The notes: a model not told the origin generated them from the letters alone. Counted from the first letter of the stretch, positions 45,982 to 57,967 are shown. The stretch is DNA of 64,000 nt from Psychrobacter sp. NG25 (GCF_015234355.1 NZ_JADGMV010000008.1:97692-161691); one strand, 5' to 3'. Translations and numbers: made by a program.

Positions 45982-47532
45982 TTAATTTACTTTGGGATTA
46001 TCCGCTTCAGTAATGATATCGCCCTTACTATAGGCCTGAGTTTGTTCCTTATCATCGATCATATCTTGAGGGATAAGAATTTCATTATTATGATCATCAA
46101 ACTCTATATTGCTGTCTTTGTCATAAGACATGGGCTCAAAGTGCGGTGTTTCTTTTTTGTGTGAGTCATCATTTGCCAATGCTTCCATCGTTGGCGCCGA
46201 GGTTCTTCTAAATAAATGGGCATCATTATTTTTATCGTTACCATTTTTATCAGACGTGGCTTTTTTACGTGGCTCAGTATTGGTAAATATAGCGCTTAAT
46301 GGTAGATTTAGTTGTTGTTTGGCATAAGCTTCGGTATGCTCAAAACGCTCTATCAGTAGCCTAATCCAGGATGTTTGGTCTTCTATTCTTACTTCATTGA
46401 ACTCATCTTTGATGGGCAATGGGTAAGGTAGGGTGCGATAAAAATCCCATAACGTCATTTTGCTCAAATCTCTTTTGAGTACATAGTCGTCATCATCGGT
46501 CATGGTGATGAGGTTGCTGTCTTGTAAATAGTTAATATAGGTATACCATTTCGGCAGCTCTTTGCGTCCTAGCATGTTACGAAGCGCTTGTTCGCTGACG
46601 GCCTCACCTTTTAAATGGTGCGTATATACTAAGTTAAGCATATCTAGCAAGCTCAGTAATGGATGGCGTGGCTCCACTTCTTCGGTCCCAAAAATGGTCA
46701 GGGTATAGCTAATTTCAACGCCTAATAGAATCAAATTCCATGATAAATAAATCCATAGCAAAAATATTGGTAATGCTGCAAAGGCTCCATAAATAGCTTC
46801 ATAGCTGGTAAAGTTTGCCATCACGGTACCAAATAGGTGCTTCATTAGCTCAAAAACGACCGCCACAAACACGCCAGCGATGGCTGCATTTTTTGCCGGC
46901 ACGCGTGCTTTTGGAATGAACCAGTACATACCGATGAAGCCTGAGACCGTGATGCCAATCGTGACGGCTTGTATCCAGATAGACCAATCAATACCGTAAC
47001 CAGCGACTTGCCGATTTAAAAAACTCATGCTTTGTATCGCACTTGAGGCGATAAAAGCCGTGCCCAATACTAATGGCCCTAAAGTAACCATGGTCCAGTA
47101 GCGCAGCATGCTTTTAATACCGCCAGACCGGTTTTCTACCCGCCATATTTGGTTAAAAGCACGCTCAATGGTCGTCAATGTCATAATCGTTGTAAAAAAC
47201 AGTACCATGGCACCAATAATGGTCAGGTTGGATGATTTTTCAGCGAAGTTGTTGATGTACTCACTAACCTGCATGCTAGATTGCGGTAGTAAGTTGTTAT
47301 AAATGACTTCATATATTTGTGCTCTAACCGATGATAGTGCTGGTACGGAAGACAAAATCATCAAAAGTACGGTCAGCATAGGCACAATTGATAGCATAGT
47401 CGTGTAGGTCAGCGAGGCGGATTTTTGCTGGCAATTATCTTCAAAGAAATGCCGAACCAAAAATCGTAAAAACTGAAACCAGCGCTGGTGTAAAAACGGG
47501 AGTTTCTTTGATAATTTTTCCATGGCGACCAT
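45982..47532 (-). CDS. YihY/UPF0761 family inner-membrane protein
   Basis: A 516-aa protein. The first 300 residues match the YihY (formerly RNase BN, wrongly named) membrane family: DNCQQKSASLTYTTMLSIVPMLTV and TTIMTLTTIERAFNQIWRV, with six membrane segments. The C-terminal 200 residues are hydrophilic and low in conservation (an acidic, likely disordered tail). The start could be 47,532 or the ATG at 47,523. Confidence 0.88.
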   Translation of the reverse strand: MVAMEKLSKKLPFLHQRWFQFLRFLVRHFFEDNCQQKSASLTYTTMLSIVPMLTVLLMILSSVPALSSVRAQIYEVIYNNLLPQSSMQVSEYINNFAEKSSNLTIIGAMVLFFTTIMTLTTIERAFNQIWRVENRSGGIKSMLRYWTMVTLGPLVLGTAFIASSAIQSMSFLNRQVAGYGIDWSIWIQAVTIGITVSGFIGMYWFIPKARVPAKNAAIAGVFVAVVFELMKHLFGTVMANFTSYEAIYGAFAALPIFLLWIYLSWNLILLGVEISYTLTIFGTEEVEPRHPLLSLLDMLNLVYTHHLKGEAVSEQALRNMLGRKELPKWYTYINYLQDSNLITMTDDDDYVLKRDLSKMTLWDFYRTLPYPLPIKDEFNEVRIEDQTSWIRLLIERFEHTEAYAKQQLNLPLSAIFTNTEPRKKATSDKNGNDKNNDAHLFRRTSAPTMEALANDDSHKKETPHFEPMSYDKDSNIEFDDHNNEILIPQDMIDDKEQTQAYSKGDIITEADNPKVN

Positions 47533-47750
47533 CTAGCAGGTATTAGAGTGACAATAGTGTAACAAATATAGACGGTTATCATCTGCCCTTTAATTGTGTC
47601 AAAATGCACATTGGTAAACGCGATAGAGTGTTCTCACGACAATGCGCAACGAGGTTGTTTGCATGTCAGTGAATGACTCGGGCATAATGTGCAGATATAT
47701 TGATAGTGTCAGCTGTTGGCTACATATTGCTATACTCAATCCTCTATAAA
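47533..47750. other. Spacer upstream of wrbA, left part
   Basis: Part of a 348-bp gap between divergent genes. No gene seen; the repeat at 47,751-47,823 occupies the right part. Confidence 0.4.
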
Positions 47751-47823
47751 TTGAATACGGTGTTAGTGGTGCTTAGTCTACTCTACTACTTGTAGTGCTT
47801 TCACTCGGCTTCCTTGTATTCAA
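47751..47823. repeat. 73-bp intergenic element, copy B
   Basis: Ends TTGAATAC and GTATTCAA are perfectly complementary; the inner hairpin is CTAC-TACTT-GTAG (47,783-47,795). Over the last 36 aligned bases 27 match copy A at 37,389-37,460, and both stems differ by paired changes. Confidence 0.65.
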
Positions 47824-47862
47824 GTTATATTGAACTGACAATATAATTAACCACGTGAATGA

Positions 47863-48498
<636 letters not shown>

Positions 48499-48589
48499 GC
48501 GGCCTTTGTATCGTTGAGCCTACAATAATCATTGAGCCTAAAATGCGACAGCGTTATTAACGCTATTAATGAGGAAGTAAATATATCTA

Positions 48590-49075
48590 ATGGCTACAAA
48601 CCGCTCCGATAGTGAGATGAATGCTACACCACCAGTAAAGAAAACTGGTAAGCTTGCCAAAGTGAATAAACCTATTGCGCCTATCCGTCAGCGTTTGCTG
48701 GTTACGTGGTTGATTTGGCTTGTCTATAGATTGCTTGGACTGCCTATCTTTATTAATGTATTCAATCCAAGTAGTCCTGATATCGTCGGCGGTGTCGCAT
48801 GGCAAATGCTATGGTTGGTACCAGCCTTTATCCTGACACCATCGATACTACGTGGACGCTCGCCTTATGCATTGTTAATAAGCAGTATGTTTATACTTGT
48901 ATATCTAGGTGCGAGTGGCGTGGTGTTGTTTACACGAGTTTATGGCAGTAGTTGGGCAGAGATAGTTGTCTATCTACTGGATTTTTTACTATTGCTGCTT
49001 ATCAATGTTTGGTTGTTTATTTTACTGAAACGTCTGCCTTCAATGAACAATGTCGTCAAGAAACCCCGTCAATAA
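48590..49075 (+). CDS. DUF2069 membrane protein
   Basis: A 161-aa protein with three or four membrane segments (near residues 35-55, 65-83, 95-115, 125-145). The pattern ATSYLxLVxLxxxW is replaced here by WLIWLVYRLLGLPIFI and WQMLWLVPAFILTPSILRGR, matching DUF2069. It lies 91 bases after wrbA and is likely co-transcribed. Function unknown. Confidence 0.75.
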   Translation: MATNRSDSEMNATPPVKKTGKLAKVNKPIAPIRQRLLVTWLIWLVYRLLGLPIFINVFNPSSPDIVGGVAWQMLWLVPAFILTPSILRGRSPYALLISSMFILVYLGASGVVLFTRVYGSSWAEIVVYLLDFLLLLLINVWLFILLKRLPSMNNVVKKPRQ

Positions 49076-49146
49076 TCCAGTTTGTTTAATGCTTAACTTG
49101 CCTCATGCTTAACAAGTAATGTTTATCAGTTATCAGTATAAAACTA

Positions 49147-49185
49147 AAAAAAAGCGGCGCTCTACATTAGAGCGCCGCTTTTTTT
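49147..49185. terminator. Bidirectional terminator after DUF2069 gene
   Basis: A GC-rich stem (AAGCGGCGCTCT and complement) with A- and T-runs of seven, loop of five; serves both convergent genes. Confidence 0.92.
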
Positions 49186-49214
49186 AATATTCTTTCAGCA
49201 GTTTAACAAACGGT

Positions 49215-49970
49215 TTAATTAACCTTGGTCAATTCTAAATCCATTTTTTTACCATCATTAATCTGACTTACTTTAACTGGTAGGTAGTCTAAGCTTGGTG
49301 CTAACCAAAAGCTAGTAGAGCGGCTATCGTCATCATGGACACGGTCGACACGTACCGTATCAAAGGTGCCTGCTGGTACGGTTATTTTGGTGTTGCCAGA
49401 TTTCTTAAATGGGGTCTTTTCGATTTTATCTTTTTTCGCCATGTAGTAATTACCAGAGAACTTACCATTCAATAAATCCTGACGAATCTGTACTTCGAGG
49501 CTCAAGTCATCAAAGGCTTGTTGCGACATGTTCATTGTCGTTGATTTGCCTCGATAGTTACTCACGACTTTTTTGCTACTTGGATTAAAATCTAGTTTGT
49601 GTGTGCGACCAACGCCCAAGAGTTTATAAGTCGTGCTGGCTTGAGTTGGCGTGACGTTATTACCATTGATGGTAAAGGTACTATTTTGCGAGGCGCTAGC
49701 GACACCTGCAACTCGTGCATTGACATTGTATTTCCAAGTATCACCTGACTTACTTAATGTGCGAGTAGCGGTGCCTTTATATTTGTCTTCGACCGTAAAG
49801 CTATAGTTAGCGCTTGATGCTTGGATGGTCTTTGCACTGGCGACGGTAGGTGCAGTCATACTTAATGCTCCGATAGCAGCAATACTGGCGCCTGAGGTTA
49901 AGGCGGTCAAAAATTTTGACTTACTACGTTTTGTGTTATTAGAATTTTTATTCGATGATGAAAAAATCAT
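49215..49970 (-). CDS. DUF3108 exported protein
   Basis: A 251-aa protein with a long N-terminal signal peptide (charged residues 1-20, hydrophobic 21-45, cleavage near ASA-KT). The mature part is DUF3108-like: a beta-rich region with YKLLGVGRTHKLDFNPSSKKVV, DLSLEVQIRQDLLNG and FWLAPSLDYLPVKVSQ. Probably a periplasmic protein related to polysaccharide or outer membrane functions; function unproven. Confidence 0.82.
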   Translation of the reverse strand: MIFSSSNKNSNNTKRSKSKFLTALTSGASIAAIGALSMTAPTVASAKTIQASSANYSFTVEDKYKGTATRTLSKSGDTWKYNVNARVAGVASASQNSTFTINGNNVTPTQASTTYKLLGVGRTHKLDFNPSSKKVVSNYRGKSTTMNMSQQAFDDLSLEVQIRQDLLNGKFSGNYYMAKKDKIEKTPFKKSGNTKITVPAGTFDTVRVDRVHDDDSRSTSFWLAPSLDYLPVKVSQINDGKKMDLELTKVN

Positions 49971-50229
49971 AGATGTTCCTTAAGTAATATAGTGTTGGTA
50001 TATCAGATTCTATCTACCACTATTATTGTATTTACAAGCACTATAATGGTCATACTTGGTTACATTTTCAAGAGTATTTGCTGTCTATGGTGTGTTGCTC
50101 TTGTAGTCAATGTTGCTATAAAAACACCCTGAATAAGAAGAAATAATAGTCGATTAGTACAACAGTTTGAGATCATGACAGCACTAAGCGGCTCCCTGAG
50201 ATAATTCTTGTAAAATTTTAGGCTTTACA

Positions 50230-50256
50230 CTTGAAGCGAACACACGTTGCCCCCAC
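50230..50256 (+). promoter_or_regulatory. Sigma32-type heat-shock promoter of groESL
   Basis: CTTGAA (50,230-50,235), 15 bases, then CCCCAC (50,251-50,256). This matches the RpoH consensus (CTTGAA, 13-16 bases, CCCCAT) with one mismatch. No CIRCE repeat is seen, so HrcA control is not indicated. Confidence 0.75.
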
Positions 50257-50386
50257 TTTTTGATACAAGCTTAATGCTTATCTTCGGAATATTGCTTTTA
50301 AGTAGTAGACCCTGTAGATACTGGCATTAAGACTATTAATTCAAATAAACCCTCAATTTTAATAATCAACTTTTGGAGTCATATCG

Positions 50387-50677
50387 ATGAACATTCGTCC
50401 TTTACATGACCGTATTGTCGTCCGCCGCATAGAAGAAGAAACAAAAACGGCTGGTGGCATCTTGCTTCCTGGTTCAGCTCAAGAAAAACCTTCACAAGGT
50501 GAAGTACTGGCTACGGGTAACGGTCAGATTCGTGACAACGGCGAAACTCGCGCGTTAGACGTAAAAGCTGGCGACAAAGTTTTGTTCGGTCAATATGCTG
50601 GTCAAACGGTAAAAGTTGACGGCGAAGAACTGCTTATTATGAAAGAATCTGATGTATTGGGTGTGCTAGAAGGCTAA
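50387..50677 (+). CDS. groES: Co-chaperonin GroES
   Basis: A 96-aa subunit of the heptameric lid of the GroEL chamber. It begins [18 protein letters not shown], has the mobile loop with [11 protein letters not shown] and the C-terminal [12 protein letters not shown]. The usual partner groEL follows 110 bases downstream. Confidence 0.98.
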
Positions 50678-50781
50678 TTGCTCACGAGGCCTATTGGCTA
50701 AGTTAGTTGTTAGTGAAGCACATTTATAACCATATTATCGAATCATTCAACCGTATTCTCATACTTATAATAGTGGAGTAA

Positions 50782-52437
<1,656 letters not shown>

Positions 52438-52440
52438 TTT

Positions 52441-52542
52441 TACTTCTGCTACAAAGCGATTTTTCTTTGTCAGACGCGCTCAATGTACAATAGGTACTAT
52501 TTTCGCTCGTCTTCCTCGACAAATCGCTTTTCGCTAGAAGTA
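52441..52542. repeat. 102-bp imperfect palindrome after groEL
   Basis: Nested complementary blocks: TACTTCT with AGAAGTA at the ends, AAAGCGATTT (52,453-52,462) with AAATCGCTTT (52,521-52,530), and AGACGCGC with GCTCGTCT (one mismatch) inside. It starts 4 bases after the groEL stop, before the terminator. It looks like a dispersed repeat or MITE-type element. Confidence 0.8.
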
Positions 52543-52574
52543 TTACCAACGTCATAAAGTCTGTTTAATCATTG

Positions 52575-52608
52575 AAGTCCTGTTATCGCAAGATAGCAGG
52601 GCTTTTTT
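52575..52608 (+). terminator. Terminator of groESL
   Basis: Stem AAGTCCTGTTATC with GATAGCAGGGCTT (two G-U pairs), loop GCAA, then a run of T. Confidence 0.88.
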
Positions 52609-52644
52609 GTATCTAGTTTAATAGGATAGTGGGTGTCACATAGA

Positions 52645-52677
52645 AAAACCCCAATAGGCTTAGCTTATCGGAGTTTT
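52645..52677 (-). terminator. Terminator of yaaA (minus strand)
   Basis: On the minus strand AAAACTCCGATAAGC pairs with GCCTATTGGGGTTTT (two G-U pairs, one mismatch) around a TAAG loop, followed by T. Confidence 0.7.
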
Positions 52678-52720
52678 ATTATAAACGTTTGGTATCTTTC
52701 AACTAAGAATAAAATCAAAT

Positions 52721-53527
52721 TTACTGATTCACTTCATCCCGTCTAAACGTCCACGTCTTATCATCAGAAGCGGCTGCGCAATAATAATATCCCGCTAGAT
52801 CAAACTGCTTTAGCTGCTCTGCATTGGTCAGCTTATTATCTGCTGCATACTTAACCATTAGTCCACGTGCTTTTTTGGCATAAAAGCTAATCACTTTATA
52901 TTGACCATTTTTCTCATCTTCAAATCGTGGTGTGATGATGTCAGCCTTCAATGATTTCTTCTTTACGGACTTAAAGTATTCATTAGAAGCCAGATTAATC
53001 AATGTTTTATCGTCGCTATCAGCCATACGGGTATTGATAACCTCAGTCACTTCCTCACCCCAAAACTCATATAAGTTATTACCGCGCTCATTTTTCAGCT
53101 TGGTACCCATCTCTAAGCGATATGGTTGGATTAAATCTAGCGGCTTCAACACACCATAGAGCCCTGACAAAATGCCTAAGTGCTCATTGACGTAGATAGT
53201 CGTGTCTTTATCCATGTGATACATATCAAGACCGGTATAAACGTCACCATCGAACAAATACCCAGCAGGTTTTGCTGCATTAGTATTATCAGTGAATGGT
53301 TGTTCTTTACTCCAATGCCATTGCTGATTGCGCGCCGCATTAAGCTGTGCCAAATCATTAGAAATGCTCATCAGCTCTTGTAAATCAATCGGTTCTTTAG
53401 ACTTCATTACTTGCATCAATACTTGTGAATGTTCAATCAGCTCAGGCTGACTATAGTAGTTACCTATATTTAACGGTATAGCGTCTGTTTCGTTCAAAGA
53501 TTTGGCAGGGGAGAGTAAAAAATACAT
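52721..53527 (-). CDS. yaaA: Peroxide stress protein YaaA (DUF328)
   Basis: A 268-aa protein that limits iron and DNA damage during peroxide stress in E. coli. It begins MYFLLSPAKSLNE, has ALYLFDGDVYTGL-like AGYLFDGDVYTGLDM, LSGLYGVLKPLDLIQPYRLEMG (parts: LYGVLKPLD, QPYRLEMG), and the family length. It stands alone with its own terminator. Confidence 0.93.
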   Translation of the reverse strand: MYFLLSPAKSLNETDAIPLNIGNYYSQPELIEHSQVLMQVMKSKEPIDLQELMSISNDLAQLNAARNQQWHWSKEQPFTDNTNAAKPAGYLFDGDVYTGLDMYHMDKDTTIYVNEHLGILSGLYGVLKPLDLIQPYRLEMGTKLKNERGNNLYEFWGEEVTEVINTRMADSDDKTLINLASNEYFKSVKKKSLKADIITPRFEDEKNGQYKVISFYAKKARGLMVKYAADNKLTNAEQLKQFDLAGYYYCAAASDDKTWTFRRDEVNQ

Positions 53528-53923
53528 CGTTATTCCTTATTATAGTGAGTCATTGACGATTCAATTACCGCGTCAAGCTTACCTATTATACGATACCTAT
53601 CGCTTGAACTTAATCGGCTCGTTGCTTTTTTACACGATTCTAGAATATATCAATAGTGACTGTTAGAGCTTACCTTCATTTTAAATATAACCATCAAAAC
53701 AAGAGAAACAGCACAGATAATATCGAGGGACATATCAGCTGTTTGATGCTGTTTGTCTATTGAGGCAATGGTCTATGATGTGGGGGCGGACTAGTTATAC
53801 AAGGTTATATTTTGCAAAGCATTAAGGGTGTTAAAAAAGTAAATTTTTTTAATATAACAATAAAAGTTATATAGATGGTACAAATAATTAACTTTTTATT
53901 TACTTATGGGTCATCATTAAACA

Positions 53924-53953
53924 ATGAAAGTTGGTGGACGATATACCTATAAT
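53924..53953 (+). promoter_or_regulatory. Candidate promoter of a small RNA
   Basis: ATGAAA (4 of 6 to TTGACA), 18 bases, then TATAAT (53,948-53,953). It lies about 45 bases before the terminator stem at 53,997. Confidence 0.4.
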
Positions 53954-53958
53954 AAAAA

Positions 53959-54043
53959 GGCATGATGGCAAAGTCGCTATCATTTATTAAATTGATAAAC
54001 CTTTGGTCACAACATTGAACTAATCAAAACCAAAGGTTTTTTT
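53959..54043 (+). ncRNA. Candidate small RNA upstream of pntAA
   Basis: About 85 nt between a promoter-like site and a strong intrinsic terminator with no open frame between. An inner hairpin (GATGGC with GCTATC around 53,963-53,981) and the terminator hairpin would give the usual two-stem small RNA shape. It may instead be an upstream leader segment. Function unknown. Confidence 0.4.
53997..54043 (+). terminator. Orphan terminator upstream of pntAA
   Basis: AAACCTTTGGT pairs exactly with 54,029-54,039, 21-base loop, then seven T. No plus-strand gene precedes it for more than 1.5 kb. Confidence 0.8.
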
Positions 54044-54147
54044 GTCCCCTGTGCTTTTTAGATGTGCGTTGAGGGTATTAAAAGTAGTCGTGAGACATAA
54101 TTATAGTCACTATAATTATAGTCATTAGACGTAAGTAAGGAGACGGT

Positions 54148-55314
54148 ATGAAAATCGGTGTAATCAGTGCAGATAGCGCGAGCGAGAGCCGTGTAGCCAT
54201 AACCCCAGACGCAGTAAAAAAACTGCGTAAACTTGGGTTTGAAGTTGTCATTCAGTCAAATGCAGGTCAAGCAGCGTACTACGCTGATGAGTTGTATCAG
54301 GCTGCTGGTGCCGACATTGCCAGTAGTAGCATCGAGGTCATTACTCAGTCTCAGATTATTACCATCGTCAATGACCTACCAGCAGCAGCCATTGATGACT
54401 TGTCATCTGGTCAGATCGTCATTGGCATGCTTGATCCGTATCGTAACACTCAGCTTGATACTTATGCGGCTAAAGGTGCGACAGTCTTTGCGATGGAATT
54501 ATTGCCCCGCACCTTGTCACGCGCACAGAATATGGATGTCTTGTCATCACAGGCCAACCTTGCGGGTTATAAAGCCGTATTGCTAGCAGCCAATGAGTAC
54601 TCACGTCCTTTCCCTATGTTTATGACGTCAGCCGGTACCGTTAAGCCAGCCAAAGTTGTCATCTTAGGTGTCGGAGTGGCAGGTCTGCAAGCCATTGCAA
54701 CCGCCAAGCGCTTGGGTGCCGTCGTTGAAGCCAGTGATTTACGTCCAACTGCTCGCGAGCAAGTGGAGTCACTCGGTGGTAAATGGCTAGATGTGCCGAT
54801 GAGTGCAGAGGAAGCTGAGACAGCCAAGTCTACAGGCGGCTATGCGTGGACGCCATCCGAGCAATATGTCAAAGATCAAGCAGCTGTCGTGGATAAAGCG
54901 CTCAGCAATGCGGATATCGTTATTACCACAGCACAGATTCCTGGTCGTAATGCTCCGCGTCTGGTACACGGCGCAACCCTTGCCAAAATGAAGGCTGGTT
55001 CCGTACTGATCGATATGGCTGCTGGTACAGGTGGTAACGTCGAGGGCAGTGTGCCGAACGAAACCATCACTACAGACAACGGCGTACGTATCGTTGGTGC
55101 TGCCAATATCCCTTCACAGCTCGCCGCGCAGTCTTCAGATTTATACGCCAACAACTTGGTTAACTTTATCACGACCTTAATTGCGCCTGCTGGTGATGAC
55201 ACTTCAGCAAGTGACGCATCAGCTAACTTGGTACTTAACTTAGACATGGAAGACGAGATTCAGGGTGCACTGGCAGTGACACATGACAGTCAGGTACGAC
55301 TGGCCAAACGCTAG
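54148..55314 (+). CDS. pntAA: NAD(P) transhydrogenase subunit alpha, part 1
   Basis: A 388-aa NAD(H)-binding (dI) subunit of the proton-translocating transhydrogenase. Signature parts: RVAITPDAVKKLRKLGFEV (start), FPMFMTSAGTVKPAKVVILGVGVAGLQAIATAKRLGAVVEASD (parts: VLGVGVAGLQ-like ILGVGVAGLQAI), and SVLIDMAAGTGGNVEGS. The enzyme is split here in three genes: this one, the small membrane subunit pntAB and pntB. AAGGAG lies 7 bases before the ATG. Confidence 0.96.
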   Translation: MKIGVISADSASESRVAITPDAVKKLRKLGFEVVIQSNAGQAAYYADELYQAAGADIASSSIEVITQSQIITIVNDLPAAAIDDLSSGQIVIGMLDPYRNTQLDTYAAKGATVFAMELLPRTLSRAQNMDVLSSQANLAGYKAVLLAANEYSRPFPMFMTSAGTVKPAKVVILGVGVAGLQAIATAKRLGAVVEASDLRPTAREQVESLGGKWLDVPMSAEEAETAKSTGGYAWTPSEQYVKDQAAVVDKALSNADIVITTAQIPGRNAPRLVHGATLAKMKAGSVLIDMAAGTGGNVEGSVPNETITTDNGVRIVGAANIPSQLAAQSSDLYANNLVNFITTLIAPAGDDTSASDASANLVLNLDMEDEIQGALAVTHDSQVRLAKR

Positions 55315-55385
55315 TTTGACGGTCTATTACGACATACTTTGTCACCATACATTTGCCAGACATGAATAAATTTTAGGAGGATTAG

Positions 55386-55766
55386 ATGATTGCCACTATT
55401 TTAGCGTCAGCACCCGCCGGTGCCGCCATGGCCAGTACGCCATTTGTCGCGATTTTTACCGTATTTGTACTCGCTATTTTTGTCGGATATTACGTGGTTT
55501 GGGGCGTTACGCCTGCACTACACACGCCATTGATGGCGGTAACCAACGCACTATCAAGTATTGTCATCGTTGGTGCCATGCTACAGACCGTCACCATTGA
55601 TGGTTCTATCTTTACACCGACCAGTATACTTGGCGCTTTTGCCGTATTTTTAGCCAGTATCAATATCTTCGGTGGTTTTGCCGTGACCGAGCGTATGCTT
55701 GCGATGTTTAAACCGAAAGTAAAAAAAGCATCAGTAGCAACCACTGATGTCGGAGGTGACGCATGA
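55386..55766 (+). CDS. pntAB: NAD(P) transhydrogenase subunit alpha, part 2 (membrane)
   Basis: A 126-aa membrane subunit with four membrane segments, beginning [12 protein letters not shown] and containing [24 protein letters not shown] and the [14 protein letters not shown] end. This is the separate dII half of PntA. AGGAGG sits 6 bases before the ATG; its stop overlaps the pntB start by ATGA. Confidence 0.95.
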   Translation: MIATILASAPAGAAMASTPFVAIFTVFVLAIFVGYYVVWGVTPALHTPLMAVTNALSSIVIVGAMLQTVTIDGSIFTPTSILGAFAVFLASINIFGGFAVTERMLAMFKPKVKKASVATTDVGGDA

Positions 55767-57163
55767 ATGATTTCTCAGCAATGATTGCGGCAAATGCAGA
55801 TTGGTTCTACCTAGTCGGCGCGATTCTGTTCGTTTTAACCTTACGTGGTTTATCCAGCCCAAAGACGGCTATTCGTGGTAACCGCTTTGGCATGGTAGCG
55901 ATGGCAATTGCTGTCGTTACGACGTTCTTCTTAGCAGAAGGCCCTGTCCTTTGGTTAATTATTGGCGCGATGATTTTAGGTGCCCTCGTGGGTATGTGGA
56001 AGGCAAAAACAGTCGCGATGACCCAAATGCCAGAAACCGTTGCTTTGATGCATTCATTCGTCGGTTTAGCAGCAGTTGCCATTGCATTGGCGACGGTATT
56101 ACACACTGAACAGCAGCATGGTGCTGTTGCCCGTGTAGAGCTATTTATCGGTTGTTTCATCGGTGCGATTACGTTCTCAGCATCCGTCTTTGCCTTTGGT
56201 AAATTAGCAGCTAAAAGCTGGGCTAAAACGTTGGTTGGCGGTTGGGTAAAACCTGTCCAAGCGCTATTGTTCATTGCGATGATTGGTTTTGGTGGCGTTT
56301 ATTTCGTTACTGACTCATTACCAGCATTTTATGCAATGGCTGTGATTGCCGTTATCTTTGGTTGGATGTGGATTGCCCCAATCGGTGGCGGTGATATGCC
56401 AGTAGTGGTATCGCTATTGAATTCATTCTCAGGTTGGGCGGCAGCAGGCATTGGTTTCACTCTGGGCAACTCAATGCTGATTATTGCAGGTTCGCTCGTT
56501 GGTTCATCCGGTGCGATTTTGTCTTATATCATGTGTAAAGCCATGAACCGCTCATTACTCAACGTCTTATTTGGCGGTATGGGTACAGGAGCTGTAGCAG
56601 CGGGCGGCGATGATGGCGCACCGAAGAACTACAAGGCTGGTTCAGCAGAAGATGCGGGTTTCTTAATGGCCAATGCCAGCAGTGTGGTCATCGTACCGGG
56701 TTATGGCATGGCACAGGGCCGTGCACAGAATGCGGTAAAAGAGCTATATGAGCTATTAAAAGAAGAAGGTGTTAACGTTCGCTTTGCTATCCATCCAGTT
56801 GCTGGTCGTATGCCAGGTCACATGAACGTACTATTGGCTGAAGCTGACGTACCTTATGACGACATTCTTGAGATGGATGAGATTAACTCAGACTTCGCGA
56901 GTACAGATGTGGTGTTGGTTATCGGTGCAAATGATGTGGTAAACCCCTCTGCGAAAGACGATCCGACATCACCAATCTTTGGTATGCCGATTCTAGAAGT
57001 CACTAAAGCGCAAACGGTCATGGTCATCAAGCGTTCAATGAATACGGGTTATGCAGGGCTTGATAACAGTTTGTTCTACATGGACAAAACCATGATGATC
57101 TTTGGTGATGCCAAGAAGATGGTTGAAGAGATGGTTCGCAGTATCAATGGCGCAGGTCATTAA
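55763..57163 (+). CDS. pntB: NAD(P) transhydrogenase subunit beta
   Basis: A 466-aa subunit with about nine membrane segments and a C-terminal NADP(H)-binding dIII domain. Parts seen: [56 protein letters not shown] and [12 protein letters not shown]. With the two pntA parts it makes NADPH at the expense of the proton gradient. Start overlaps the pntAB stop by 4 bases. Confidence 0.97.
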   Translation: MNDFSAMIAANADWFYLVGAILFVLTLRGLSSPKTAIRGNRFGMVAMAIAVVTTFFLAEGPVLWLIIGAMILGALVGMWKAKTVAMTQMPETVALMHSFVGLAAVAIALATVLHTEQQHGAVARVELFIGCFIGAITFSASVFAFGKLAAKSWAKTLVGGWVKPVQALLFIAMIGFGGVYFVTDSLPAFYAMAVIAVIFGWMWIAPIGGGDMPVVVSLLNSFSGWAAAGIGFTLGNSMLIIAGSLVGSSGAILSYIMCKAMNRSLLNVLFGGMGTGAVAAGGDDGAPKNYKAGSAEDAGFLMANASSVVIVPGYGMAQGRAQNAVKELYELLKEEGVNVRFAIHPVAGRMPGHMNVLLAEADVPYDDILEMDEINSDFASTDVVLVIGANDVVNPSAKDDPTSPIFGMPILEVTKAQTVMVIKRSMNTGYAGLDNSLFYMDKTMMIFGDAKKMVEEMVRSINGAGH

Positions 57164-57217
57164 TCATTAAAATATGTGTTTAACTGTTAGCTTTTGCCTA
57201 TAAATTTTTAAGTAAAG

Positions 57218-57241
57218 AAAGTCACTGAGGTGGCTTTTTTT
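57218..57241 (+). terminator. Terminator after pntB
   Basis: AAAGTCAC with GTGGCTTT (one G-U pair) around TGAG, then a T-run. Confidence 0.75.
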
Positions 57242-57308
57242 GCGTTAAAGTAAGCAGCATTTATATATCATCGATATTTATACAAAATAAGAGTTAAAGG
57301 AGTTACTT

Positions 57309-57845
57309 ATGAACATGTTGATCCGTTTTTTTATTATGGTTAGCTTGCTAAAACAACAACTAAAACAGCAATCAATGAGCGAGCGCATTAGCATAGAGAC
57401 GTTGACTGCACCGACTATCCGTAACTATCGAGTATTACCGCATGACATGGGGTTTCGTGACCATTTGCCTAATTACCGCTATTTGTCATTCATTGAATTA
57501 AATGTCACTCGCTGGGTAATGGCGTGCTGTCATCAAAAAGGCATTAAGAAATTGAATTGGGTAATGTCCATGCAAGAGATGGTTTACCTGAAACCAATCA
57601 AGTTTTTGGATAAAGTGACGCTCAGTAGCAAGGTTGCAGGATGGGATCAAAAATATGTGTATTTTGAGCATCGTTTCTTTGTAAAAAATCAGCTGATGAG
57701 TATGGGTATGACAAAGTTCATATTTACAGATAAAAAAGGTAAGTGTACGCCAGAAGTATTGGATATGGTGGGGGAGCATTTGACCGACACTATTACCACA
57801 TGGAACAATCATCAGGCTGCTTTGAAGTCTGCCAAGTCGGCGTAG
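57309..57845 (+). CDS. Acyl-CoA thioesterase-like, hotdog fold
   Basis: A 178-aa protein of the 4HBT-type hotdog fold: DMGFRDHLPNYRYLSFIELNVTRWVMA (part: GFRDHLPNYRYLSF), then WVMSMQEMVYLKPIKFLDKVTLSSKV and YFEHRFFVKNQLMSMGMTKFIF (parts: KPIKFLDKV). This layout fits the THEM6-like thioesterases. AAGGAG lies 6 bases before the ATG. The substrate is unknown. Confidence 0.78.
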   Translation: MNMLIRFFIMVSLLKQQLKQQSMSERISIETLTAPTIRNYRVLPHDMGFRDHLPNYRYLSFIELNVTRWVMACCHQKGIKKLNWVMSMQEMVYLKPIKFLDKVTLSSKVAGWDQKYVYFEHRFFVKNQLMSMGMTKFIFTDKKGKCTPEVLDMVGEHLTDTITTWNNHQAALKSAKSA

Positions 57846-57967
57846 ATAGCATAAGCTGCCATATAAAATTAACTTGTCTATAATCATCTGATGAATTTTG
57901 GTAAAATAGCGCCTATCAAATCGTCAAAACCATTTTATCAAAATCGTTTAAAAGATAAGGAGCCGCT

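Larger units (their letters stand above)
53528..54147. other. 620-bp spacer upstream of pntAA
   Basis: No protein gene is seen. A complete terminator at 53,997-54,043 and a promoter-like site at 53,924-53,953 suggest a small RNA; the remainder is AT-rich. Confidence 0.5.
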
